Positions 44,247-62,189 of a DNA stretch of 64,000 nucleotides are shown piece by piece. Position 1 is the stretch's first letter. Every line of letters starts with the position of its first letter. The notes under the pieces are model-generated. The model was not told where the DNA came from. It was given only the letters and a program-made list of their open reading frames with translations, and made no database searches. The stretch is from assembly GCF_020740795.1 (NCBI RefSeq), contig NC_067304.1, positions 2,036,056 through 2,100,055 on the forward strand, read 5' to 3'. Origin of the DNA: Apus apus (lineage: Eukaryota; Chordata; Aves; Apodiformes; Apodidae). A program made the translations under genes and the position numbers.

Positions 44247-44696
44247 TTAGTCCAGAGGAGGCCATGGAGATGACCAGAGGCTGGAGCAGCTCTGCTCTGG
44301 AGACAGGCTGGGAGAGTTGGGGTGTTCAGCCTGGAGAAGAGAAGGCTCCGGGGAGACCTTAGAGCAGCTTCCAGTGCCTGAAGGGGCTCCAGGAAAGCTG
44401 GGGAGGGACTTGGGACAAGGGCAGGGAGGGATGGGATGAGGGGGATGGATGAAAAGTGGGAGAGGGAGCTTGAGGTTGGACATGAGGAGGGAATTCTTGG
44501 CTGTGAGGGTGGTGAGACCCTGGCCCAGGCTGCCCAAGGAAGCTGTGGCTGCCCCATCCCTGGCAGTGTTGAAGGGCAGGTTGGATGGGGCTTGGAGCAA
44601 CCTGGGCTGGTGGGAGGTGTCCCTGCCCATGCAGGGGGTTGGATCTCGATGATCTTTAGGGTCCTTTTCAACCCAAACCATCCTGTGATTCCCTGA
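44247..44696 (+). mobile_element. CR1 LINE fragment
   Basis: It includes upstream CR1 sequence (GCAGCTCTGCTCTGGAGACA) and ends AACCATCCTGTGATTCC. It pairs with 44072-44246 as an inverted repeat with arms of about 170 bases. Confidence 0.93.
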
Positions 44697-47487
44697 TTTT
44701 TGGCCATGTCTTGTCTCGCCGAGGGCCATCCTGACAAGTGCAAACAAACTCATTTCATGCCGTCCACATCAAGAGCTCTAAAATGTCACAGTTTTGATCA
44801 CGTCTGATCGGGATTGAGTTGAAATCCTAGCTTTATAGGGAGATTCTTTGTACATTAATAGACCCTTTAATTAGCAGGCTCTGCACTAAGTCCCATCTTC
44901 TTGTTAAGGGGTTATTAAAATAATGCATAAGCTCCATGACTGGAAGATGCTAATTTATTTGTGAACCTCTTGCGTTATTCAGCAGAGGAGTTGAATATTC
45001 CTCACAAGGACAGACTTTGAAGTCTGTTTCCTTGAAACAGATGATTTTTTACAAACCCCAGCTTTTCTTTTTCTTGTTGTCTTTGAGATAAACACTCACA
45101 AAGCCAGCTGCAATTTTGGCGAGAATATTGATGGGTTGCTTACTTGTCAAATTAAAAATGAGCCGGGGTGGATTTTTCTGGAATGTCTTTCCACTTTAGA
45201 GCTTTCCACTTTCAAGAGTGACCTTATTCGGTGCCCAAATGAGCACCTTTCCTCTGCACCAGCATTTCATTATGTGTGTTGAAATAGGCTTGGTCTCTGC
45301 TTTTTTAATTTTGTCTTTTTCTTAGTGGTATTTTCCCTTTATTTTTTTATTAAACTGCCACAAAGTGCAGCTACAGTTCCTGGCTAAATTTGCTGAAACA
45401 CGACACTAGCCAAATATTTTTGTGCAAGAATTATTAGTCACATAAGGAAGAATGTAATGGAATATTCTTAGAAAGTGTTATAACTATGCTTGACATGTAA
45501 AATATTTATCCAGACATGTAAACAAAGCAGGAGGTGCCAATGTTCTATCATAAACCTTAGTTATTTTGAAGTCTTGAGCAAGATGTTTTTCAGTTCTTGA
45601 AAATAAGGTGTCAAGTTCCCTGCTGACTTAAATTAACAGAGTTCTAATAGTTGGCTTTACCTAACTGAAATGTTAGCCCCTGCTCTTGCTTCCCTAAAAA
45701 TAAATCAAGATGAGCCTTCCTGAAGAGCTGCAATTGTGCTAAATAAAACTCTTCTGTTTATTTTGGGTTTGGATTACTTTAGGTGCAGATTTTACTATGT
45801 GGCTCTAGAAGGCAGGTCTCGTGTTTGGTCTGGATTTTGTTATTGTCCGTGTCTTAACGTGAATTAGAGGGGATCCAAAGGGCTCAGTTGTTTTGCAGAC
45901 AGGTCTTCACTTGGTGCCTCTGCTCTCGGGTGTCTCAGCCCCTCAGGACAGCTGGAGCTTCAGGGGCTTTATCTGAGGTGGCTTCCAGCAACTCGTGCTG
46001 CTGTGGTGGTGAGATATGGCCATGCCTGGTGGGGTTCCCAGGTGGGTGCCTGGCAGGGGTCCCATCCCAGCCTGTCTTATTACCAAAGCTAGAAAGATTT
46101 CCTGTGCTGGGTTATGACACTTGAGTTTTGCCAAGCCTGAGCCTGCTCTGCCACACTGGACACAAACTGCTGCTGGACAAGAGATCAGTGACCAAACCAG
46201 GGCCCCGTGCTGGGGATGAAGGAGCTGGCTTGTCATGCTGTGCCCTTCCCATCCCTGTCCCTCTGGTCCAGCCCTCCTCAGGGCCTAGCACAGAGGCAGA
46301 GGTGGATGGAGGGTAGATCAGAGCTCACTCAGGTCCATCATTAAGCACTGAGCTCCTCCTGACTAAGCTACAGATGAACCAAGACTGGAATATTTACTTT
46401 GAAATTTAACTGCATTTCATAAATCACTTGCAGCTTTCCTGGTTGTTTTTTTGTTGTTTCTTATTTTTTTCCCCCGTTTATCCTGTTATTCTGAAATCTC
46501 TTTGGTGAACAGCTACTCTAACTGCATTCAACTTTCAAACCTCTGCCTCCTATTGTTAGTTTTCAAGCTGCTCCCCTGCAATTGGTTAAAAATGAATGGC
46601 AGTTGTAGCAGATGAGCTGGGAATGATTTAGCAGTTACTTGTTGGGAACCCTTCCAGGGAAGGAAGGTGGAGTTTAAGCTGCTCACAGCCTTTCTAAAAT
46701 AAAAGTCAAGGCAAGTAGGTGCTTTTTGCTGTGGGTGAAACATCAAGTCACTTTTTGTGGGAACCTAAAAGCTCAGTAAGTGAGGAGAGGAATTTTGGTT
46801 TAGTCTGAATATGCTCCCAGCCAATGTTCTGTTGTGAAATAATCCACTTATGGTAAAACTGTTGTGTTTCAGTGACACTGATTCTTAACACACTAATTCT
46901 CATCTCTGGTGGATCCACACTGGCTGGTTGCTGTCTGAAGAGCAGAGAGGGAAGTTCATCCTTCCTGGTGCTGCAGGCTGGGTGTTGGGACCCTGCATTG
47001 CAGGTGATGGTGGCAACAGCTCCACTGCTGGGCTTCAGAGCCTGGCTGCTTTACTGGCCCTCCTGGGGCCTCTGTGGTGAAGGAGACAGGAGGGGTTGTG
47101 GTGTGTTCGGCCCCTCCGTTGTGAGCTGAAGTGTTGATTTGCACCCTGCTGGCTCCTCCTTGCTGATTTTTGGGGTGAGTGCTTTGTCAATGCAACAAGC
47201 TGCCTTGCCCCTGAGCATCCCATGCTCTGTGTGGGTGGTCACAGTCCTGGATGATGGCAGCCTGCCTCCCCCTGGGGGGCACAGGGTGGTCAGAGGCTCT
47301 TTCTGTACATCCCCAGCCTCCTTAACAGGCTACAAGTGCTTTATTGCACCCAGATCTGGACAGACTAGATAATTGGGCACTGAAGGATTAAAAGCTTGCC
47401 CTCAAATGTAATAACCAGTCCTGGCAGGACATTGTACCTACATACAGAATAAACAGGAGTGAGGTCATGAATTAGTGACAAGTTGTT

Positions 47488-47493
47488 TTTATT
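47488..47493 (-). promoter_or_regulatory. candidate poly(A) signal of the nested minus-strand gene
   Basis: AATAAA on the minus strand, about 770 bases beyond the stop at 48265. Confidence 0.3.
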
Positions 47494-48264
47494 ATGTTGG
47501 ATTGATTGGTTTGGTTTTAATCAGGTGCTACGTAATGATCAGACTTCAGAACTCATCAGCACACACTTTATCACTGGTGTGACTCAGGAGGAAGAGTTTT
47601 CTACTTCTTCAGGTTCTGTTTGCATTAAAAATGATCTGTTATTGATGATATGTGGTCTATTTAATTCCATTGTTCTGCGGAATTGTGTTTGGAGGAGCCT
47701 CTGAATCATCCAGGTGTATCTTGGGGGAAAGCTTGAAGCACAGAATAGGGGGATTTAATATTTGAGCTGACAGAGGGTAGCATTTCCAGGTGACATAAAT
47801 GTGTAATGGCTCTGCCAGGCTGTGCTCAGGCACCCAGCACTGAGAGAAGCTCCTGCTTTTTACTGGGGCTCTTTAGCAATGCATTTTATGGGCATTGACA
47901 CATCAAAATAACTGATTTTATCCTCACTTCCTGTAAATTTGAGCCCAAGTCCAAGGTCTTCTGGACTGGGGAATGTGGGTGCACACAGTTATGTACATAC
48001 TCAGAAATAATTCTGGGAGTGCATTCCTTTCTGCCTGCTTCAGAGATGAGTGGCAGGAGGGTTTTGAACCAGGCAGCATCAAGGGTTTAATAAAACTGCA
48101 CCTTTTCCTCCAGACAATTCCTGCCCAAACAGGCTGAACCAGGACTCTGGGGAGAGATTTTTTTAATTTTTTTTCTTTTGGGAGGGGACTTTTGCTGAAA
48201 ATAGGAGTCCTAAAATGAAGCTGTTTGTTACCAGACAGATTTTTCAATTCCAACTTTTCATGAA

Positions 48265-51200
48265 TCAGCTGAGGCGAGGCAGGACTTTTAAACTGAAATA
48301 TTTCAGTGAATCAGACATCTGGGGTTTGGGGGAGTGACCATTGCTGCACAAACAGTTGAAACTGTCAAGCTTTGCTGGGACTTGGTGCTTCCCTCTGTGA
48401 GAGAAGGATTTCAGGATATTGGTGCTGGTAGCACTGGGAACGTATGAGCCGCCAGTAAGTAAGGAGCTGTGGTGTTTGAGAGGGGGTTCTTGTTGGAGGG
48501 TTTGCTCCAGAGTTCCAGTAGGAAAAGGGGGTGATTTTTTCTGTTCAGAGGTTGGGATTGCTGCAGGCACATTGGATTTGGGGTCAGAGCCTTCCCAGAA
48601 ATGCTCTTGTCCTCTTACTTTTTTGTGTAGCTTATCATGGAGCAGCTTGACTTCCTGTAGTGCAGGAACTGGTGTGGATTTGAAAGTTAGATTAACTGCC
48701 TAAGAAAGAAAATAGATTTTTAAATGCTAACAGGTAAAGGTAGGTCTTTTATGCTTTGTTAAAACTTGTTGGTTTTTTTTCTGAAAGCTTTTTAAGTAGT
48801 TTTGTAGAAACCTGTGGAATAGAGAGAGCAAAACCCTGGTGTGTTGCTGCTGTTCCTGTTGAAAATTTCTACATGAGTATTTGAAGCTTCATCTGACACA
48901 GGTGATAACAAAGTATAACTTGGTGTCACCTGGCTTAAAGCTTTTTATTTTGCTCAGTATTCTTTGTTTCAGCAGGGGAACATTTGTTTTTCCTGTCTCT
49001 AGAGAGGATGGTCCTGCTTATATTTGCTACAGCTCATCTTTCACCAGGTTTTTTTCCCCTCACCCTGGTCAGGTCTGCTTACTCCATCCTTCTGCCTAGA
49101 GAGGAGGTATATATTCTATATTGGTGTGGCCAACTTTACTGAAATTGCTGGCTGAATTTGATCAGGGAGCATGAGCAAAGCTGCCATTCCTGTAGCGTTA
49201 GGTTCTTTACAAGAAATAAATCTAAGAACTGTAGTTTTTCGGATGAGTCATTTAAACCCACTAGTGTGAATAGTGGAACCAGCCTTTATAGGTTGCTTGG
49301 TTGTGCTCTTTAACACTAGTACCTTGAGCCTCACAGGGAGGGTGGTAGCCCTAGCAGAGCATTAACCTATTGACTTCATCAGGTTTATTCCCTTCTGAGG
49401 CAGCCAGTGGTAGGACAATAGTGGATAAACTTCATCTATTCCAGTTGATGAGGCTGCCATGATAAAACTTTCCTGTTTTCATAGAAACATAGAATCTGGT
49501 TTGGGTGGGAAGGGACCTTCAAGATCATCCAGTCCCAACCCCCCTGCATGGGCAGGGACACCTCCCACCAGCCCAGGTTGCTCCATGCCCCATCCAACCT
49601 GCCCTTCAACACTGCCAGGGATGGGGCAGCCCCAGCTTCCCTGGGCAACCTGTTCCAGGGTCTCACCACCCTCACAGGTTAGTACATCTCAGCAGGTTTT
49701 TTGCATGTTAGTCTGGGTGATTGATTGTAGGTTGGCAAAAAGAAGTGATGCTGTCAGTGTGGGGCACCGAGGTGGGTTGGTGCCACCTGCACCAGCTTTT
49801 GGGGTGTAAACCAAGTGCTGGCATTTATGGAAGAACCTGGAGAACCCTGAATCTTAAACCTAGATGTGGGTGTGCAGTGTTAAACCATTTTTCAGACTGA
49901 AAGTTTTGAATTGCATTTGTAGAAACAGTGGATTTTTGTTAAGACTCCAGCAAACCAGAAGGTCTATTAGCTTTGCTAACAGTGAAGCTCTATGCACAGA
50001 ATAGGAGCAAACAATTGAGCATTTCATCAGCCTCCTTGCTGTCTCTTGCCAGAATTTGCAGGCTGTCCTGCATTGCATCAGTCCTGCTGGACATGATTTT
50101 CCATTTATATTTCAAGGCCAGATGGAAAATGGATCCACTGAAGATTGATAGAATCATTTCATAACAAGGGAGAAGCTTTTTGTAACGTGCCTGTGCTGGT
50201 TCCACCTATAAATCAACTTTTTATTGTCTGGTTAACTTGGTGTCTGTAGCAAAAAATCAAAACAGGATCAGCAGCAGGTATGAGAGAAGCATGTTAGAGG
50301 CCCCAGGTGGATTTTGTATCTGATGCAATTCAGATGAATGCACTTTTATGTTGTCCTCCTGTGGCACAGGAATGCCTGCAGGTGCCAGCGAGGGGCCAAC
50401 CTCAGACCTGCCAACTCTCACATTGTCCTGAGCACTGCATCCAATTCTGAAGCCCCCAACACAAGGGATCATAGACTGGTTTGGATTGGAAGGGACGTTA
50501 AAGATCTTCTAGATCCAACCCCCTGCATGGGCAGGGACACCTCCCACCAGCCCAGGCTGCTCCAAGCCCCATCCAACCTGCCCTTCAACACTGCCAGGGA
50601 TGGGGCAGCCACAGCTTCCCTGGGCAACCTGGGCCAGGGTCTCACCACCCTCACACCCAAGAATTCCTAATATCTCAATCTCCCTCTTCCACTTTTCATC
50701 CATCCCCCTCATCCCATCCCTCCCTGCCCTTGTCCCAAGTCCCTCCCCAGCTTTCCTGGAGCCCCTTCAGGCACTGGAAGGTGCTCTAAGGTCTCCCTGC
50801 AGCCTTCTCTTCTCCAGGCTGAACACCCCAACTCTCCCAGCCTGTCTCCAGAGCGGAGCTGCTCCAGCCCTTGGATCATCTCTGTGGCTCCTCTGGACTC
50901 TCTCCTGGAGCTCTGTGTCCTCCTTATGTTGGGAGCTCCAGGAACTGAGTGTGAGTGGCATGTGTGACATGACAGAGGTCACTAACCCAGCCTGGTGCAG
51001 GGCTGGTACAGCTGCACCACATCTCCTTCAGCAGACACATCCACAGGTTGTGTGCAGCACAGCAAAGCCTTGGCCAGCAGATCTCTCCTGACTTGGATAT
51101 CTCTGTGCTGCCCTCCCTTTTGTGCTTTAGGCATAGTCCCTGTTCTGGTTCCCTAATCCTTACGTACAGGAAATGCTTCTCATGATTTATCTTAAGCCCA

Positions 51201-51821
51201 GGAGATTTCCCTTTTTCTCTCCAGAGGAGGAATTCAATCACTGCTAATTTATTTTTTCTGCTTTTATGTTTAGAGAGACTTTTTGGCATGTTCCATGGAT
51301 ATCCTTTAAGATACGAAAGCAAGACTGAACTTTTGTGAAAGGCATACAATGATATTAGAAATAAATCTTGTTCTAAAGGAGCAGACAGTAGAATTAGGTC
51401 AGGCACACCCTGCCTAGGGTTTCCTGCTGGCTCATATTTCTGAGAATAATTGTACATGGGAATGTTTCTGTAGATTTAAAGGAGTGTTGTCACCTTCCAA
51501 ATGAGTTGGTTGGAGCTTTATTTCAGTCCTGGTGGTTACGCTGTGGTGTAGGAAGGGGAGAGGATTATAAACCATCTGAGTCACTCCTCAGTGTGCTCCT
51601 CATTCTTTGTCACTCACAACCCCAGTGGTGAAGTCAAGTTACTCACTGGTATTTTTACTCTCTTCTGACTCCCTCCTTGTCATGGCAGATGACACTGAAG
51701 CTGTGCATGAGGTGTCAGATGTTGCAGCCAACTCTTCGATGCATTTCAACAGTTCATCTTTTAGTTCTTTTTCTTGGAGGTTTCTGAGAAGTTCTGCAAA
51801 CTTGACACTTTCATCATGTCT
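48265..51821 (-). CDS. unidentified gene nested antisense in KCTD20 intron 1 (two exons seen, 5' end missing)
   Basis: Exon X (51647-51821, 175 bases) follows a polypyrimidine acceptor (TTTTTTTTTTAAG) and ends at a perfect donor (ACCA|GTGAGTAAC). Its open frame reads RHDESVKFAELLRNLQEKEL and continues as an acidic amphipathic helix (DELLKCIEELAATSD), then a Ser-rich tail. It enters in phase 0 and leaves in phase 1. Exon Z (48265-48668) accepts phase 1 after CCACACCAG and stays open for 134 codons to TGA at 48265. It carries IPALQEVKLLHDKLHKKV, then a Pro, Ser and His-rich, probably disordered region. An alternative acceptor 33 bases upstream (TTTCTTAG) is phase 0 and would not join X directly. 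Upstream exons are not settled; a 21-base candidate lies at 53053-53073. I do not recognise the protein. PXT1 lies near here on the same strand in mammals, but its BH3-like motif was not found. Confidence 0.45.
49480..49679 (-). mobile_element. CR1 3' end fragment, antisense
   Basis: CATAGAAACATAGAATCTGG to TCTCACCACCCTCACAGG, inside the intron between the two exons of the nested gene. Confidence 0.92.
50468..50920 (-). mobile_element. CR1 LINE fragment, antisense
   Basis: GATCATAGACTGGTTTGGAT to TCTCTGTGGCTCCTCTGGAC, extending further 5' than most copies in the window. Confidence 0.93.
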
Positions 51822-53258
51822 CTTAAAAAAAAAATCCTAAGGGGAAGGATAAGGAAGAAGGATAGTACAATAAAAAGTTAGAAACTGTAGTGATGCTTTT
51901 CTTTTGCATAACCAAATGGCCTGCATCTAAATGGGTTTTCTCTGCTGGACATGTTGTATTTGAGTTTCTTGGTACTGTTTCTGTTGGTCTGTACAAGTTA
52001 AGCCATTCAGCTCCTTCCAGGAGCTGGGTGAGAATTGTGTACCTTGGGAAGTGGGTTTGGTTGTGCCTCAGATTCGTTAGGGTGGGGAAGGATAATGTGC
52101 TGAAGCCTTTTTGCATTCCAGGCCACTTCTTTCTTGAGAACCAGATAGAACAAGGTTCAGCCTCTTAATCTCTGCCGAAGGTTTGCAGCACAAATTGATT
52201 GTGTCGAAGATGTGTTGTTAAATAAACCATTTCAGGTTTGTGTTTTTAAATAAACATCACTTTCCTGTTTTTCCTGTCGACAAAAGCGTTGGCTCTAAAC
52301 AAGTTCAAATAAAGGTGACTTCACTAGGACCATCAGCTGTGGTCTTGAGAACTGAGATGGTTCTTCAGTTGAACAGCTCATTTGTAGCACTGTCATGTTC
52401 TGGAGGGAGGAAGAATGTCCAAGCATGGCAAAGCCAAAGGCCAGAGTCAGATGTGAATTGTGATTATTATATGTCTTGTTTTTTTTTTACTTTGATACTC
52501 ATTTCCTTTCCAAAAAAGCTCTTTAGTGCTGAATGTGGCACTGGCCTTTTGATATTCATGAGCTCCCAAAATCCAGCTGTCCACCAGCTGCCAGCCTTCA
52601 GCTCCTCTGCAGGCTGATCCCTACCTGATCCTTCAGGATCTGAGCATACAAACAAGGTACTGAGACGTGAGCTAGGTCATCAGGGAGCTCATTTACTGCT
52701 CGTGATCAATTCTGTGGTACCAGCCAGTTTGTGCTCACCAGAGGGTAGAAACATGAATGGGAAGAGACCTCAGAAGCTGGTAACCTGCTAGTATTTGTCC
52801 TGCTAAGCCCAGGATAATTGCTGGTGCGTGGCCTGGAACCTCGAGTAGCAAACGTGCTGAAAGTCACTGTAACACCTAGTTAGTGGGCCTGCTCCTGAAG
52901 ATCATGTCTATTTTTTGGTGTCTCTCTTTTCTCTCATAAAAGACTCCCCTGCAGTACTTCCCAGGGCTGTTAGGGCCAATGAGCAATTAATATCTGTAAA
53001 AAGCTTTGAAGATGAATCGTGCTAATTATTATTTATAGGTATTCGTTCTCACCATGGGTAGTTCACCTTGATCCTTAGGTATGAAAAGAAACCAGGACAT
53101 TTGTAAGCTGGTCAGGCTGGAGTGTGGCCTTCTGAAGTCTTTATGTACTAGTTTCCCTACTGGGATGTGTGTGAGATTGCAATGTGTTTGTCATGGTAAA
53201 TTACCACTTTGGGTATTGGTTGCACCAGCCAGATGTGCTAAAGGAATCCTTGCTCATT

Positions 53259-53752
53259 TCATAGAATCCTAGAACACCAGGTTGGAAGGGACCTCAAGGA
53301 TCATCTGGTCCAACCTTTCAAGTTGCTGGACTAGTTGATATGAGGTGGCTCAGCACCCTGTCCAGCTGAGACTTCAAATTGTCCAATGTGGGAGAATCCA
53401 CCACTTCCCTTGGGAAACTATTCCAGTGTTGGACTCTCCTCATGGGGAAAAATTTACCTCTTGTGTCCCAACTGGAGTCTTCCCAGGATCAGTTTGTGCC
53501 CATGACCCCTTGTCTTTTCCATGTGACTCCTTGTAAAATAGGGAGTCTCCATCTTCTTGGGAGCTACCCTTTAAGTACTAGAACATGGTAATAAGGTCTC
53601 CCCTGAGCCTTCTCTTCTCCAGGGTGAACAAACCCAGTTTTCTCAGCCTCTCCTCACTTGACAGGTCCTCCAGTCCTCTGATCATCCTTTTCTGAACCCT
53701 CTCCAGCCTGTCCCCATCCTTTTTGTACAGCAGGGACCAGAACTTTGGACAA
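53259..53752 (-). mobile_element. CR1 LINE fragment, antisense, older subfamily
   Basis: CATAGAATCCTAGAACACCA through GGTCTCCCCTGAGCCTTC to GACCAGAACTTTGGACAA; about 490 bases, the longest copy here. Confidence 0.93.
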
Positions 53753-54031
53753 TGGTAGGGAGTGAGAGAACAAGGGGGAATGGATGAAAACTGGAAGAGG
53801 GAGATTGAGGTTGGAGATGAGGAGGGAATTCTTGGGTGTGAGGGTGGTGAGACCCTGGAACAGGTTGCCCAGGGAAGCTGTGGCTGCCCCATCCCTGGCA
53901 GTGTTGAAGGGCAGGTTGGATGGGGCTTGGAGCAACCTGGGCTGGTGGGAGGTGTCCCTGCCCATGCAGGGGGTTTGGAGCCTGATGATCTTTATGGTCC
54001 CTTCCAGCCTTCACCATCCTATGATTCTATG
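53753..54031 (+). mobile_element. CR1 LINE fragment
   Basis: GGGAGTGAGAGAACAAGGGG to ACCATCCTATGATTCTATGG. It adjoins the antisense copy and probably inserted into it. Confidence 0.93.
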
Positions 54032-55546
54032 GTTTGGTGAGAGGAGAGTGGACACTGATGCACTGTGGGCTGCTAAGTTTACTGGAACTTATGTGACCCT
54101 GGTAGGCTCCTTGTGTTGCTGTTCCTACCAGCAGCCAGAGCCTTTAAAGAATAAGAAACCAAACCCAGAAATTTTCCTTCTGATTAATACCACATGATGT
54201 GAAAGCATCTAAAAATACACAGATACAATAATGCTGGCAACTTAGTATTGGTTTTACAGAACAAGAGGAAGGAATTGTTATTCCTTTTTTAAATTTCTAA
54301 TTAAGAATGGAATGCTGACTCTGACTGCCAGTAACCATGGGTTTGAAACCCACCACTGAAGTGCTCATTAAGTGCCTTCATCCTCAGCAGGTCCTGGCCA
54401 GAGAACTTGCCAAGTCTTATTTGGCATTTTGCTGTTTGATTAGTGCTGTATTTTGTCTGGTTTGTATCTAGCTGTGTCACTGTTCTGCTGTGCTCCACAA
54501 ACAGCACCCGCAGGCCTTGGAGTCTTCACCCAGCCAAGAAAAAGACACAGGACAATTGTTCTGCAGGGGAGAAATTGGGAAAATTCATTAATGAGGAAAT
54601 TGGTGTTTTATGTTTGGGAGAGTGAAAGGAAAACACTTAAAGGCAAGAGGAGAGAGCTGTTTCTTGTCCAAGGCAATAGCAGCACAAGAGAGAGAATGAG
54701 ACAGCAAACAGTGAGAAGGTACCAAGGAGTGGAGGGATGTGAGTCAGGAACAGGGAAGAAGAATTTCACTGAGGAGTGAAATGGCCAAAGAGCAGAAATG
54801 GAAGGTGTGACTCTGCACGTGCTGAGAGAACATTTAAGGTTGGGATGGCCTTGGATTAACCCTCATGTCTGTTGAGCCCAGGTGGTGTGAGGCTGCTGCA
54901 GTCTGGGCTGTTCTGTGTTACACAGTCATTTTTGTAGGACTATGTCAGTTTAAATACTGGGGTGAAGACTGTGTGACAGGAGGGGATACATCAAGGAGGG
55001 AGACAAAATTTAAAAAGCACAATGACTGGGAAGAGTGAACCTCCTGGTCAGACCTCAGAGGGGTTGGGAGGCAATGCCTGGGCTGGTAGTGGGGAAAATG
55101 TTCCATTTATACCCCTGTTACTGGTTTTCCAGTGCTGGGAATGAAGAGATACAGAAACATTTTAATGGGCTGAGTGCTCTGGAGGTCAGGCAGTTACTAG
55201 GAAGCATTTTGCAGGAACACATGTGATCTGAAGACATCAGCAGCTTTAGACTTCCATTTAAAAAAGCAAAAGTTTGTAGATGCAATGGATCCCTGGTTAC
55301 TGTGAGACCATTTTTTCCCCTCTACCTAAGTGTAGGGACATAACCAGCATCCTAAGCCTCTCTGAATCCCAGTGAAGTATCCAAAGAAATGCCTTTTGAG
55401 CCTGAGGGATTTTGCTTTGCAGTACCAGATACAGGGATTTGAGCTTCATGGCTTGGGAGTTCTTTCAAAACTAAAAACCTGGTGTTTTCTGTCCCAGCTC
55501 TTCTCTCAGGAAGCGCATCCATCTCCTCAAGTCACGGAGGCCCAGC

Positions 55547-62020
<6,474 letters not shown>

Positions 62021-62161
62021 TGGTGGCTCAGGGTGGATAGTCCTGCTTGATGTGGGGACATCTCAGCCTAGTTTCATCCCAAGGGATGGAACCCAAGACT
62101 CCTGCAAGGTGCTTTCTCCTCGTTCATGCTCTTAACTACCTTGTCATCTTCCAAGCATGTT

Positions 62162-62167
62162 AATAAA
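62162..62167 (+). promoter_or_regulatory. KCTD20: KCTD20 poly(A) signal
   Basis: AATAAA lies 142 bases after the stop codon, followed by a TTTCATAG segment; it gives a short 3' UTR. Further sites may exist downstream. Confidence 0.6.
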
Positions 62168-62189
62168 GAGCCACGTTTCATAGTCTAAT

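Larger units (their letters stand above)
36614..48264. other. KCTD20 intron 1, left part
   Basis: Mostly A+T-richer sequence with CR1 copies and no recognised exon. Open segments at 38116-38358 and 43579-43860 (plus) read in a protein-like way but have no good splice context. 44.7-47.5 kb shows nothing identifiable. Confidence 0.5.
51822..55509. other. KCTD20 intron 1, right part
   Basis: Apart from the CR1 pair at 53.3-54.0 kb no repeat is plain. Upstream exons and the promoter of the nested minus-strand gene may be here; no CpG island is visible. Confidence 0.4.

Noticed and set aside
44075-44753. Long minus-strand ORFs (222 and 168 codons)
   Set aside because: These are antisense CR1 sequence; the same peptide appears at every CR1 copy in the window.
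50924-51457. 177-codon minus-strand ORF between exons X and Z
   Set aside because: Length alone is expected about once by chance in a window of this size. It overlaps the edge of a CR1, has no matching splice sites and its composition is not clearly protein-like.
52240-52617. 125-codon plus-strand ORF
   Set aside because: No splice context; includes a poly-Phe run from a T tract and has no similarity I can recognise.
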